This document shows, one piece after another, positions 21,031 through 30,846 of a DNA stretch of 64,000 nucleotides (position 1 is its first letter; the number at the start of each line of letters is the position of its first letter). This DNA is from Aricia agestis (taxonomy: Eukaryota; Arthropoda; Insecta; Lepidoptera; Lycaenidae): NCBI RefSeq assembly GCF_905147365.1, contig NC_056408.1:18228001-18292000 (forward strand), written 5' to 3'. A model generated the notes under the pieces. That model ran no database searches, had not been told where the DNA came from, and saw only the letters and a program-made list of their open reading frames with translations. The position numbers and the translations under genes are program-made.

Positions 21031-22075
21031 CGTTCCGCGCGGCTTCGCCCATGTAAATTAGATATTTCACAGACAAATTAGTCCACAAAAAATAGCCTAT
21101 GATCCTTCACGTGGTCTATCTTCTTTCTTTTCTTTCTTTCTTATCTGTGCCAAATAACAACACTCCTAGTAGTTCGTGAGATAAGCCCTTTCAAATAATT
21201 TCCCCCGTTTTTTCCATACTTTCCTCTATTCCTTCGCTTTTATTAGTCTTAGCATGATAAAATATAGCCTTGCCTTGCTCGATAAATGGGCTATCTAACA
21301 CTGAAAGAATTTTTCAAATCGGACCAGTAGTTCCTGAGATTAGCGCGTTCAAATAAGTCCTTTCAAATAATCTCTCCCCGTTTTTTCCACACTTTCCTCT
21401 ATTTCTTCGCTCCTATTAGTCTTAGCGTGATAAAATATAGCCTATATATATCTAACACTGAAAGAATTTTTCAAATCGGACCAGTAGTTCCTGAGATTAG
21501 CGCGTTCAAAGAAGCCCTTTCAAATAATTTTCCCCGTTCTTACACACTTTCCTCTATTTCTTCGCTTCTATTAGTTTTAGCGAGATAAAACATAGCTTAT
21601 AGCCTTCCTCGATAAATGGGCTATCTAACACTGAAATAATTTTTCAAAAAGGGCCATCAGTTCCTGAGATTAGCGCGTTCAAATAAGCCCTTTCAAATAA
21701 TTTCCCCCGTTTTTTCCACACTTTCCTCTATTTCTTCGATCTTATTAGACTTAGCGTGATAAAATATAGCCTATAGCCTTCCTCGATAAATGGGCTATCT
21801 AACACTGAAAGAATTTTTCAAATCGGACCAGTAGTTCCTGAGATTAGCGCGTTCAAATAAGTCCTTTCAAATAATCTCTCCCCGTTTTTTCCACACTTTC
21901 CTCTATTTCTTCGCTCCTATTAGTCTTAGCGTGATAAAATATAGCATATAGCCTTTCTCGATAAATGGGCTATCTAACACTGAAAGATTTTTTCAAATAG
22001 GACCAGTAGTTCCTGAGATTAGCGCGTTCAAACAAACAAACAAACTCTGCAGAATTATAAAATTGGTATACATTT
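21031..22075. repeat. Repeat with five tandem ~170-bp units
   Basis: The head TTCCGCGCGGCTTCGCCC (near 21030-21050) is followed by units starting TTTCAAATAAT at about 21190, 21361, 21518, 21691 and 21865. Each carries CTCGATAAATGGGCTATCTA (where not deleted) and CAGTAGTTCCTGAGATTAGC. The relative at 8935-9190 has a single unit, so the array grew by tandem duplication inside the element. Confidence 0.8.
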
Positions 22076-22140
22076 TGGGAAATAATAAAACGAGCGAATA
22101 AAAAATTACTTTGCGACTGATGATGAACATACTGTTTTAA

Positions 22141-22330
22141 TAACATGAGCGGTATTAATTTGACTAAGCGAAAAATAAACTAAACTAACGACTAATATTG
22201 ATTTATAATAAAATCCAGAACGAGCTTACAAAATGTGGATTGCGTTTAATCTATTTCAGATATTAAAATTCTATCCGAGTGACTGTATTACTAAGTGAGC
22301 GACTGGAAATACATAGCGGGCAACTTCAAT
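22141..22330. repeat. 190-bp dispersed repeat (second copy at 63570-63759)
   Basis: The two blocks have the same length and differ at only a handful of positions, from TAACATRAGCGG to GGGCAACTTCAAT. Flanks are unrelated. No terminal inverted repeats or coding; the family is not recognised. Confidence 0.8.
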
Positions 22331-22334
22331 CTAT

Positions 22335-22600
22335 ACTAATGCTTTCGCATTTATAATATTATTATTAGTATATTAGTATATATATTATATATATTATATA
22401 TTATATTATAGATTATAAATGCGAAAGTATCTCTGTATGTCTGTCTCGCTTTCACGCCAAAACTACCAAACCGATTGTAATGAAATTTTGTATACAGATA
22501 GTCTAAAGCCTGAGAAAGGACATAGGCTACTTTTTTACTGGAAAAAAGGGTTGTAAGCGGGTGAAAATACGAAAATTTGTTCAAATTAAGTTAATTCCAA
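22335..22600 (+). repeat. Lepidopteran repeat head (ATAAATGCGAAAGT type)
   Basis: An AT-rich palindromic start (ATGCTTTCGCATTTATAATA and its complement at 22410-22432) precedes the well-known motif CGCTTTCACGCCAAAACTAC and TAGTCTAAAGCCTGAGAAAG. Such heads occur at the ends of RTE-derived or Helitron-like repeats in moths. Assignment is tentative. Confidence 0.55.
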
Positions 22601-22855
22601 AAATTCATACTAGATGGCGCCGTGCGTCTCTTACATCGCGCTAACGCTTGCCCAACATCTTTCTTTAAGAGGTGGTATTATCATACATTCGAGTTTCGAT
22701 TTTTTCCGACTGTTACTTCTTTTTTACGTTATTTAATAAGTCAGTACTTTATATTATATACAGTGACGTAACCTTAAAATTATCAATGATAAATAGTTTA
22801 TGGGTAAAGTTGTGTAATTGGGGGGCCAAATAAGCTTTAAAATTTGGCATAAAAT

Positions 22856-23206
22856 TGTGGTAACATTTCTTCGGGTGTAAATCTGCTGAGGTTCAGGCAC
22901 TTACATGTCTTCTCTCGCAGATTTCATCTCGCTCACACGTGTCCCTCTCGAGATCTCCCCTCTCAGTTTTTATCTCTTTCACACTGTGTTTAATCTTCCC
23001 TCTCAATTTTTGTCTCTTTTGTAATATGTATTCCCCTCTCAATTTTTGTCTTTTTCATATGTGATATGTTTTGTCTCTATCTTTGTATATTATATTGTCT
23101 CACTCTCACTAATCAAATTTTGTATATATAGCCGTAAGTTTTGTAAATAAATCACTCATTTCTGATCCTACAGAGTATCATTTATCTCCTGTACCAAACT
23201 CTTACA
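22856..23206 (+). repeat. 5' LTR (351 bp)
   Basis: Begins TGTGGTAACA and ends CTCTTACA. It is pyrimidine-rich with TCTC-type repeats and has AATAAAT near the 3' end (about 23148). Matches 32228-32581 almost base for base. Confidence 0.95.
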
Positions 23207-23208
23207 AG

Positions 23209-23218
23209 TGGTGACCCC
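23209..23218 (+). promoter_or_regulatory. Primer-binding site, tRNA-Trp type
   Basis: TGGTGACCCC lies two bases after the 5' LTR and complements the 3' end of insect tRNA-Trp (GGGGTCA plus CCA), the primer reported for CsRn1-clade elements. Confidence 0.8.
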
Positions 23219-23300
23219 AAAAAGAAGAACACTATCCTCATACTTGAGGATAGTGAAAGAAGAAGAAAATTAGAAGAAAACTCACAGAAAATATTTCAAG

Positions 23301-24221
23301 ATGGAAAATCCGACCGAAAATCAAGCCGAAGCTTTGCCCGTACCTCAACAACCTGCAGTTGCGAGTGCTACGACTAGCAACGACGTCAATTCCATCGATT
23401 TGGCCGCCATCTCCGTGCAATCTCGACTTCTACCATTTTGGCGTGAATACCCAGATCTATGGTTCAACCAATTTGAAGCCCTCGTCCTGCCGATGAAGAC
23501 CAGCGACGACAACAAATTCAGATACGTCCTAGGCCAACTACAAGCTACTGATTTACGACATCTCACGGACATATTGTCGAGTCCCCCGCAAAAAGGAAAG
23601 TACGAAGCTGTCAAGACAAGATTACTCTACGTGTACGGAAAATCGCAAGTCACGAACTTCAAACATCTTCTCAGCGAACTGGAACTGGGAGACCAAAAAC
23701 CCAGTCAACTCCTACGACGAATGCGGGAACTCGCCGGCAACATGCTCACAGAAGACGGCATCAAGATCGAGTGGCTAAACAGATTACCGCAGCAAGTGCG
23801 AGTTGTATTATCCGTCAACAAGGACTCACCGCTCGACGTACTTGCGGCGATGGCCGACAAAATGCTAGAATACTCATCGACCAGTACCATCGCAGCTATA
23901 GCAACATCTCCGCCGACACAGTATCAGCATCAGCCGGGTCCAGCCCTCAGTACGTCAAACGAAATATTCATGGCCACGCAAATACAACTTATGGCTAAAC
24001 AAATCGAAAAATTAACACTCGAAGTCGCCGAGATACGCCAAGGAAGACAGAGGCAGCACTATCCTCGTCACTCTCGTTCCCGTTCAAGATCGATGAGACG
24101 GCAATACGACCATCAAACTAACAAAGATGAATGGTTATGCCGCTATCACTACAAGTTTGGAGATCAAGCTCGACAATGTATATCGCCGTGTGCAAGACGC
24201 AACAGAAATTCGGAAAACTAG
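23301..24221 (+). CDS. Gag polyprotein of the CsRn1/Kabuki-like Gypsy element
   Basis: An intact 306-codon frame starting about 95 bases after the 5' LTR. The central part (residues about 45-210) has the retrotransposon gag capsid-like pattern, with a WFNQFEA motif near residue 57. The C-terminus is Arg/Ser-rich and ends in a C-x2-H-x9-C-x3-C motif (CRYHYKFGDQARQCISPC) instead of the classical CCHC knuckle. It would assemble particles and bind RNA. It overlaps pol, which lies in the minus-1 frame, consistent with ribosomal frameshifting. Confidence 0.9.
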   Translation: MENPTENQAEALPVPQQPAVASATTSNDVNSIDLAAISVQSRLLPFWREYPDLWFNQFEALVLPMKTSDDNKFRYVLGQLQATDLRHLTDILSSPPQKGKYEAVKTRLLYVYGKSQVTNFKHLLSELELGDQKPSQLLRRMRELAGNMLTEDGIKIEWLNRLPQQVRVVLSVNKDSPLDVLAAMADKMLEYSSTSTIAAIATSPPTQYQHQPGPALSTSNEIFMATQIQLMAKQIEKLTLEVAEIRQGRQRQHYPRHSRSRSRSMRRQYDHQTNKDEWLCRYHYKFGDQARQCISPCARRNRNSEN

Positions 24222-25972
24222 AGTTAACACCGACCGTGGCGGACGTCGGTGTTTCGTCTGCGAGCAACCGCCTATGTGTCATCGACCGCAACACCTCACA
24301 ACGTTTCCTCGTCGACACTGGCGCTGAAATCTCAGTCCTCGCTGCCTTAAGAATACAGAAGTCGAAGCCAACACCGAATACCTGCAAGCTCTACGCCGCA
24401 AACAATACGCCAATCAATACATACGGCGAGAAGAATCTACTACTAGACTTGGGCCTCCGTAGACCGTTCAGATGGTCATTCGTCGTAGCCGATGTCAAGA
24501 CGTCAATACTCGGCGCAGATTTCCTCCGTCACTACAAGCTACTCGTCGACTTACACCGAAAGAAGATAATCGACAGCGTCACTGAACTAGCTATCAACGC
24601 GATATCAGTGACCACATCTCAACCGTCGGTCCACATCCTGAGTCACGATCAAGTATACCACGACATTCTGCAACAATATCCAGATGTACTCCGCCCGATG
24701 TCTACAAAGTCGCCGAGCAAGCACAACGTCACTCATCACATCGAGACGACCGGCGCGCCGCTATTCGCGCGCGCGCGCCCTCTGCCGCCCGAAAAGTATA
24801 AAGCGGCGAAACAAGAGTTCGAGCGACTGATGGAGATGGGCATATGCCGCCCGTCTAAAAGCCCGTGGGCCAGTCCACTTCATGTCGTTACGAAAAAAGA
24901 CGGAAGCCTTCGAGTGTGCGGCGATTATCGCCGTCTCAATGCTGTAACACTGCCAGACAGATATCCGACTCCGAGAATTCAAGATTTCACCTATGTACTT
25001 CACAACAAAACAATATTCAGCAAGATCGATATCAAAATGGCATACTATTGGATCCCGATCGCCAAAGAAGACGCCGAGAAGACCGCCATTATTACTCCAT
25101 TCGGTCTTTTCGAATTCAACTGTATGACCTTTGGACTGCGGAACGCGAGTCAAACTTTTCAACGATTTATACATGAAGTTCTCCGCGGCGTCGAAGGATG
25201 TTTCGCGTTTGTCGACGATATCCTGTTGTGCAGCGAAGACGAAGAGAAACACAAACAAAAATTACATGACGTACTCGAGCGCCTAAACAAGTACGGCGTA
25301 ACACTAAACGTCGAAAAATGCGAGTTTGCGAAGACAACAATCAACTTTCTGGGCTACAAAGTTTCATCGCAAGGCATCAAACCTACAACAGATCGAGTCG
25401 AAGTTATATCAAACTACCCAAAACCGAAGACTATACTCGAATTGAGAAGATTTCTCGGCATAATTAATTTCTACAGAGATTGTTTACCGAAACAAGCCGA
25501 GCGACAGAGACTACTAAACACGTATCTTCACAACAAGAGGAAGCGAGACAACACTACCATTGAGTGGACGCCGGAGGCCGAGCAAGCTTTCTACGATTGC
25601 CGTAAAAGCATCTTAGAAGCGACATCTCTGTCTCATCCTATCGCCGGCGCACCTCTAAGCATAGCCACAGATGCCTCGGACCACAGCATGGGTGCAGTAT
25701 TGCAGCAGCGTGTAAACAACGTGTGGAAACCGCTCGCATTCTTCTCGCGAGCTCTCAGCGACACTCAACGCCGATACAGTGTGTACGATCGTGAGTTACT
25801 AGCGATCTACACAGCTGTTAAACATTTTCGTCGACTCATAGAAGGCTGCAACGTCACAGTGCACACCGACCACAAGCCGCTATCTTTCGCCCTGTCGAGA
25901 CCGGCCAGCAGCAGCGACACACCTAGAAGAGAAAGACAACTCAATTTCATCAGTCAGTTCTGCACGAAGATT
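24131..25972 (+). pseudogene. Gypsy pol, N-terminal part: protease, reverse transcriptase, RNase H
   Basis: An open frame in the minus-1 frame relative to gag; the true boundary is set by frameshifting and not by the ATG at 24131. Protease VDTGAEIS lies near residue 60, RT motifs include VCGDYRRLN near 262 and FVDDILL near 362 (the usual YIDD/YLDD is FVDD here), and RNase H has ATDASDHS near 515 and HTDHKPL near 580. At 25972 the frame enters the poly(T) end of an inserted LINE. The rest of pol resumes at 30847. Domain content matches Ty3/Gypsy pol. Confidence 0.9.
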
Positions 25973-26303
25973 TTTTTTTTTTTTTTTTTATTTAACTCTT
26001 TATTGTACACAAGAAACACATATAAAGATATAATTAACACAGAAAGACGACACAAAGGAACTGCTTATTTCTAAAAGAAATCTCTTACAGCAGCCCTACG
26101 AAGAGATACAATTTAAAAGACAGCAGATAGGACGTGCACAATCAATAGCTATTAACTAATTTAACTAAATCAACTATATTTACAACAATATCGAACTAAT
26201 AATAATTTATACTAAGACTATAATATAAAACCTATATATAAAATCAATAAATAATAATATGAATATAATAAATAAATACTATATGTATACATAATAATAC
26301 AAA

Positions 26304-29258
26304 TTACGGTGATTGAGAATTAAGATAATGCTCTTTCAATCGTCTTTTAAACACAGCGATAGTTGGACTGTCACGAACAGTGTGGGGAAGCGAGTTCCAT
26401 AATCTGACTGCGTGCACGGTAAAGGAATAGGAGTAGAAATTGGTACGGTGGGATGGGAGGGAGAGGTTAGTTCTGACACTGGATCTGCACGGGATTTCAG
26501 GAGGGTGGGAAAAGTTAAATCTATCGAGCAGATAGGATGGAGAGAGAGGATTATGCAAAATATTATAAAGTAAACAGAGGATATGGGAGTTGCGACGGAG
26601 ACGGATAGGAAGCCACTTGAGCCTCAACCTGAAGGCTGATACGTGATCAAATTTTTTAAGTCCAAACACAAAACGGATACAGAGATTCTGTAAACGTTCT
26701 AGTTTTGTTAACAGCTCCTCGGTGATGTCCAAGTAGCAGGAGTCGGCGTAGTCTAGGATAGGAAGGATTAGGGTCTGGACAAGAAGGATTTTAGTTTTCA
26801 AAGGCAAAAAATTTTGGAGGCACTTCAACTTATGCAACGAGTAGTATACCTTTTTACTGACTTCACTAACATGAGTAGTCCAAGCAAGGTTATTATCTAA
26901 AATTAGGCCTAGATTTTTGGCAGTGTCGGTAAAAGGAATGACAGTGCCATCATATACGATACTAGGTGCATCACGTACACGCTGTGTCATGTATTTACTG
27001 CCTATGATCATGGCCTGTGACTTACCTGGATTGACCATCAGACCAAATGATTTAGCCCATTCAGCTATTTTTTTGAGATCGGCATTAATTTCAGCAATTG
27101 CAGAAATAATGTCCTCAATGAGCGAATGACGGTAAATTTGCAAGTCGTCTGCGTAGAGATGGAAATTGGATGCAATTAATTTGGAAACAGTATTTATAAA
27201 AATAGAAAATAAAAGGGGAGAAAGAACGCCACCCTGGGGAACACCCGCCTCGATGTCACACCAATCTGAGAAAGCCTCATCAGAGCGGACCCGTTGCGAA
27301 CGTCCCCGAAGATATGAGTCAAACCAGTCTAACACAGAGGAGGAAATATTTAGGGAACGAAGGACAGAGAGGAGTATGTCAAAATCTACTGAATTAAAAG
27401 CACTGCTAAAGTCTAGTAAGACTAAAATGGAGATACATTTATTTTCCATTGCTAGACGTATATCATCAGTGACTTTTAGCAGCGCTGTAACGGTGCTATG
27501 ACCAGGACGGAAACCGGATTGGAAGGGAGATAATAAATTATTTAAGGTGAGGAATTGGGAAAGCTGCTTATGGACAACGTGTTCAAGGACCTTGGATAGA
27601 TAGGGTAATATGGAAATTGGTCGAAACTGCGATAAGGAAGTAGGATTAGAGGTTTTAGGGAGTGGAATTACATTGGCACGTTTCCATGCCGAGGGAAACG
27701 AACTCGTTGTCAATGAGTGATTAATAATATGTGTGATAATTGGCAAGAGTTCTGAAAGGATAAGAGATATCATGCGGGGACTCAAGTTATCGCTTCCCTC
27801 TGCAGTAGAAGTGATAGCTCTGACATGCTTTAAAACTTCGTCCTCAGTGACGGGCTTGAACAGAAGAGGAGAACAGGAAGGGCGAGGAAGGGAATCGAGG
27901 TGGGAAATTGTATGTGTTTTTGTAGACTGGTCAACGAAAACAGGTGAAGTAGAGAAATGAACATTGAGATCATTTAAATTTAAAAAATTGTCCAATTGAC
28001 TAGCAGTTTTGCCAATGCCGAGGGTTGATAAAAAATTCCATAATTGAGAGGGGTTGCTTTGATCTATTGAGGAGTGTATGTGGCGTCGTTTGGCATCCCT
28101 ACACAAACGACTGCAACGATTTCGCAGGTACTTGTATTTGGCAAAATTCTCGTCTGTCGGTCTCTTTCTGTAACGACACATTGCACGGTTACGCTTAGCC
28201 ATAATGTTAATTAGATCCTGTGACATCCAAGGTGCCGGTACATGTTTAATTTTAATTCTTTTAACCGGAGCATGTGTATCGAAAATATTAGTGATTAAAC
28301 CGGTCATTATAGCTACCTTTTGGTCAATGTCAGTGGAAGAGTATACAGGAGACCAGTCAATGTCAGATATATCCCGTTTAAGAGCCTCCAAATTTATGTC
28401 CTTAAAACTACGCGAGAAAACAAATTGGGTTTTACGACGGACAGGTCTAATTTTGAAGGAAAGGAAAATGAGGTCATGATGTGATACGGTAGACGGGAAT
28501 TGGCCAAAGGAATCTATAAGGTCAGGCGAGGAGGTGATGAAGAGGTCTAAAAGAGAAGGGGTAATATTAGGGGCATGATGGGTTGCAGAAAGTGGAAGTA
28601 TGCTTAAGTTCAGGGAGGAGAATAGGGCACGGAGTTTGGAAGCACGCAAATCAGATTTTAAAAGGCACGTGTTGAAGTCACCTGCAACTATAGTGTAGTC
28701 ATAATTTGGGCAATGAGTGGCCAACAGAGATTCTAAAGCGCTAAAGTAGTCTACACGTAAAGAAGGGCTATAGACCACACAAAGCAGGACTTTCTTGTGG
28801 TGCAGGGTGACTTCAACGAACAAATGTTCAGCAGAGCCCGAGTAGTGACCAGGTGAAACTGAGACAATCTTGGCAACTATGTCTCCTCGCAGATAAATAG
28901 CTACCCCACCACCACTTTTACCCACTCGATCATTACGTATCAGCTTGTAACCGGGTAAAGCGTAAGAAGTGGACGCAAGTGACGGCTTCAGCCAGGACTC
29001 AGATACCAAAATCGCATCCACAGGGGTATCGCTAAACATCTCCAGAAGATCTGTATGATGACAAGGTATACTCTGTGCATTGACATGTACTATATTAAAA
29101 TTATTGCGAAAAGAAGAGAAGGCGTTACATAGCTGTACATGAGCAGAATATAATATTTCCGAGCTCTCGTCACTATCCGCACTGTAAAAGCTGTCAGTCG
29201 AAGAACAGCACGAAAGAAAGGCATTATCAATAATATTCTCATCATTCTCTAAATCCAT
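26304..29258 (-). CDS. LINE ORF2: endonuclease and reverse transcriptase, intact
   Basis: A 984-codon frame. The N-terminal AP endonuclease (residues about 55-270) shows HVNAQS, SESWL, GGGVAIYL, AGDFN and SHHDLIF motifs. Reverse transcriptase (about 500-760) shows FRPISILPYLSK, LLDFSSAF, GVPQGGVLSPLLF and the catalytic YADD near residue 725. The C-terminal region continues about 230 residues with no RNase H, as in CR1/Jockey-group elements. It drives target-primed reverse transcription. No stop or frameshift is seen, so activity is possible. Confidence 0.92.
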   Translation of the reverse strand: MDLENDENIIDNAFLSCCSSTDSFYSADSDESSEILYSAHVQLCNAFSSFRNNFNIVHVNAQSIPCHHTDLLEMFSDTPVDAILVSESWLKPSLASTSYALPGYKLIRNDRVGKSGGGVAIYLRGDIVAKIVSVSPGHYSGSAEHLFVEVTLHHKKVLLCVVYSPSLRVDYFSALESLLATHCPNYDYTIVAGDFNTCLLKSDLRASKLRALFSSLNLSILPLSATHHAPNITPSLLDLFITSSPDLIDSFGQFPSTVSHHDLIFLSFKIRPVRRKTQFVFSRSFKDINLEALKRDISDIDWSPVYSSTDIDQKVAIMTGLITNIFDTHAPVKRIKIKHVPAPWMSQDLINIMAKRNRAMCRYRKRPTDENFAKYKYLRNRCSRLCRDAKRRHIHSSIDQSNPSQLWNFLSTLGIGKTASQLDNFLNLNDLNVHFSTSPVFVDQSTKTHTISHLDSLPRPSCSPLLFKPVTEDEVLKHVRAITSTAEGSDNLSPRMISLILSELLPIITHIINHSLTTSSFPSAWKRANVIPLPKTSNPTSLSQFRPISILPYLSKVLEHVVHKQLSQFLTLNNLLSPFQSGFRPGHSTVTALLKVTDDIRLAMENKCISILVLLDFSSAFNSVDFDILLSVLRSLNISSSVLDWFDSYLRGRSQRVRSDEAFSDWCDIEAGVPQGGVLSPLLFSIFINTVSKLIASNFHLYADDLQIYRHSLIEDIISAIAEINADLKKIAEWAKSFGLMVNPGKSQAMIIGSKYMTQRVRDAPSIVYDGTVIPFTDTAKNLGLILDNNLAWTTHVSEVSKKVYYSLHKLKCLQNFLPLKTKILLVQTLILPILDYADSCYLDITEELLTKLERLQNLCIRFVFGLKKFDHVSAFRLRLKWLPIRLRRNSHILCLLYNILHNPLSPSYLLDRFNFSHPPEIPCRSSVRTNLSLPSHRTNFYSYSFTVHAVRLWNSLPHTVRDSPTIAVFKRRLKEHYLNSQSP

Positions 29259-29815
29259 AAAACTACCAATAAAATATTATATATATAACTTAATATTATT
29301 CTAATGTGTAATAACTATATACTTATACACTAATAATAGCGATATGAACTAATAAATAATAACTAATTATTTTATTAAACGGTATACAACCCATCTCGGC
29401 TCACCATAGTGAGGGGAAAACAAACACATTATATATTATTACAGACCTAATTATTAGTGGCACTGGCCAGCAAAACTCAAAGACTACACCTTAAAGGAGA
29501 AAAAAAAAAAAACCAAGACATTGACAGATGTCACTTGTGACATTTTATCTATGGTGATTATGTACCTTGACTACTATTGACAAAATTGATTGTAGATTCA
29601 AAATCACATTCAAAATATAGTTTTATAGTTAGAAAAGTGAGTAGATAAAAGTTAATAAAATAATTATCGGGTGTACAGAGAAAAATAGTAATACTACCTT
29701 AAATTCAAAACATGGACCACAAAACAATATTAATTTATAGTTCTAATAATACTGGCAGAAGAAACAAGATAACAAAAACCTAAATTTGTCTAAGAAAATG
29801 TCTTAGCACCTGTAG

Positions 29816-30610
29816 TTAGTTTCTCCTTACGCGACGAGAAGAAGACGCTGTTCTGCTAGACTTTGTTTCACCATCTTTAACACTGGGCTTTGCAACTTCA
29901 CCGTGGACACTCTTACCCGGCTGAGGAGATGCTGTCTTGGGATCTTTGACGGCGGGAAATGTGTCCATGAGCGGATTCAATTCTTGCATGGACTCAACCT
30001 TGCGCCGTGATTTGTCGGGCAAAATAATCACAATTTTCCCATCAGAGGACCAACAGTTACGCATCCCAAAGTGCTGGCGTGCAGTTACAAAGGCTTGATG
30101 TCTTGCCTTAGTGAGAAACTCGGAGATAACAACACCAGAACTCTTGAGTGAAGTCTTTGCGTCCCACACTAAGCGCCTCTGCTCAATATCCCTAAATCTA
30201 ACCAGGACAGCACGACTTTTAGTGTTAGGGGGACCAAGACGATGACATGTCTGAATATCGCTGCAGGTAAAATCAATGTTCATTTTCTCCGTGATTATGC
30301 TCTTAACAACATCAAATAAATTTTCATTATTTGTTTCAGCAACTCCATGAAACAACAGAATCTTCCTGCGGAGGAATGTCTCGTGTCTATCCAGTCCTAG
30401 TGTTAGAAGATCTATTTGCTTTTTTAGTTTTGATAGAGTTTCCCAAACAAATGTTTTGAAGTCGACAAACTCACGGGCTAAACTGGAGAGATCTGGTTGC
30501 GACGGCGTCATTGTGGCAGTGTGGAGACGCTGCTCGTAGGACTCCATGCGTGATTGGAAGAGCTTGGCCAGATCCTCCATGTTGGTGGAGAGTTGAGCGG
30601 ACACATCCAT
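29816..30610 (-). CDS. LINE ORF1: coiled-coil RNA-binding protein
   Basis: A 264-codon frame upstream of ORF2, separated by about 560 bases. Residues about 1-95 have heptad-like spacing (trimerising coiled coil). Residues about 95-210 look like the RRM plus C-terminal fold of L1-ORF1-like proteins (ILLFHGVAE, CHRLGPP, VLVRFRD). The tail is Ser/Arg/Lys-rich. It probably forms the LINE ribonucleoprotein. Confidence 0.82.
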   Translation of the reverse strand: MDVSAQLSTNMEDLAKLFQSRMESYEQRLHTATMTPSQPDLSSLAREFVDFKTFVWETLSKLKKQIDLLTLGLDRHETFLRRKILLFHGVAETNNENLFDVVKSIITEKMNIDFTCSDIQTCHRLGPPNTKSRAVLVRFRDIEQRRLVWDAKTSLKSSGVVISEFLTKARHQAFVTARQHFGMRNCWSSDGKIVIILPDKSRRKVESMQELNPLMDTFPAVKDPKTASPQPGKSVHGEVAKPSVKDGETKSSRTASSSRRVRRN

Positions 30611-30846
30611 GGTAGTGAAATAAGTGAGGTTATAGTGACGACGGAAATTGATAAAAAAGTGTTTAAATAACTGAAAGTTTATTATGTGGCGAGCAAAGAG
30701 GGGTTTTTACTATAATTTAGTGCAATACATAAGTTGTTTAAAAAACTGTAAGTATTTTATTTTTAAAAATTACGTTCCTGACTTTATGAGAGATGTTCTT
30801 GCTACGCCTACCCGCAAAAAAAAAAAAAAAAGAAAAACAAAAAAAA

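Larger units (their letters stand above)
25973..30846 (-). mobile_element. Two-ORF LINE (CR1/Daphne-like) inserted in Gypsy pol
   Basis: Reverse-oriented, with its poly(A)/3' end seen as a T-run at 25971-25990 and its 5' end at the A-rich segment near 30820-30846. It contains ORF1 (30610-29816) and ORF2 (29258-26304), both uninterrupted. The split pol codons resume in frame on the far side, so boundaries are firm to a few bases; the target duplication is short or hidden in homopolymers. This is the youngest-looking LINE in the window, and the fragment at 6850-7840 belongs to the same family. Confidence 0.9.

Noticed and set aside
21186..22040. CRISPR array
   Set aside because: Repeat units of about 170 bp with no unique spacers of constant length, in a eukaryotic genome: a tandem duplication inside a transposon-derived repeat.
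24761..25258. 165-codon minus frame inside Gypsy pol
   Set aside because: Antisense shadow of the reverse transcriptase coding sequence.
30793..30846. ATG at 30793 as the start of the integrase protein
   Set aside because: This stretch is the A-rich 5' end of the inserted LINE; the integrase part is a continuation of pol, and the frame is open upstream by chance.
25973..30846. Host gene encoding an endonuclease/reverse transcriptase
   Set aside because: Two-ORF layout, a poly(A) end and its position inside a Gypsy pol show it is a LINE.
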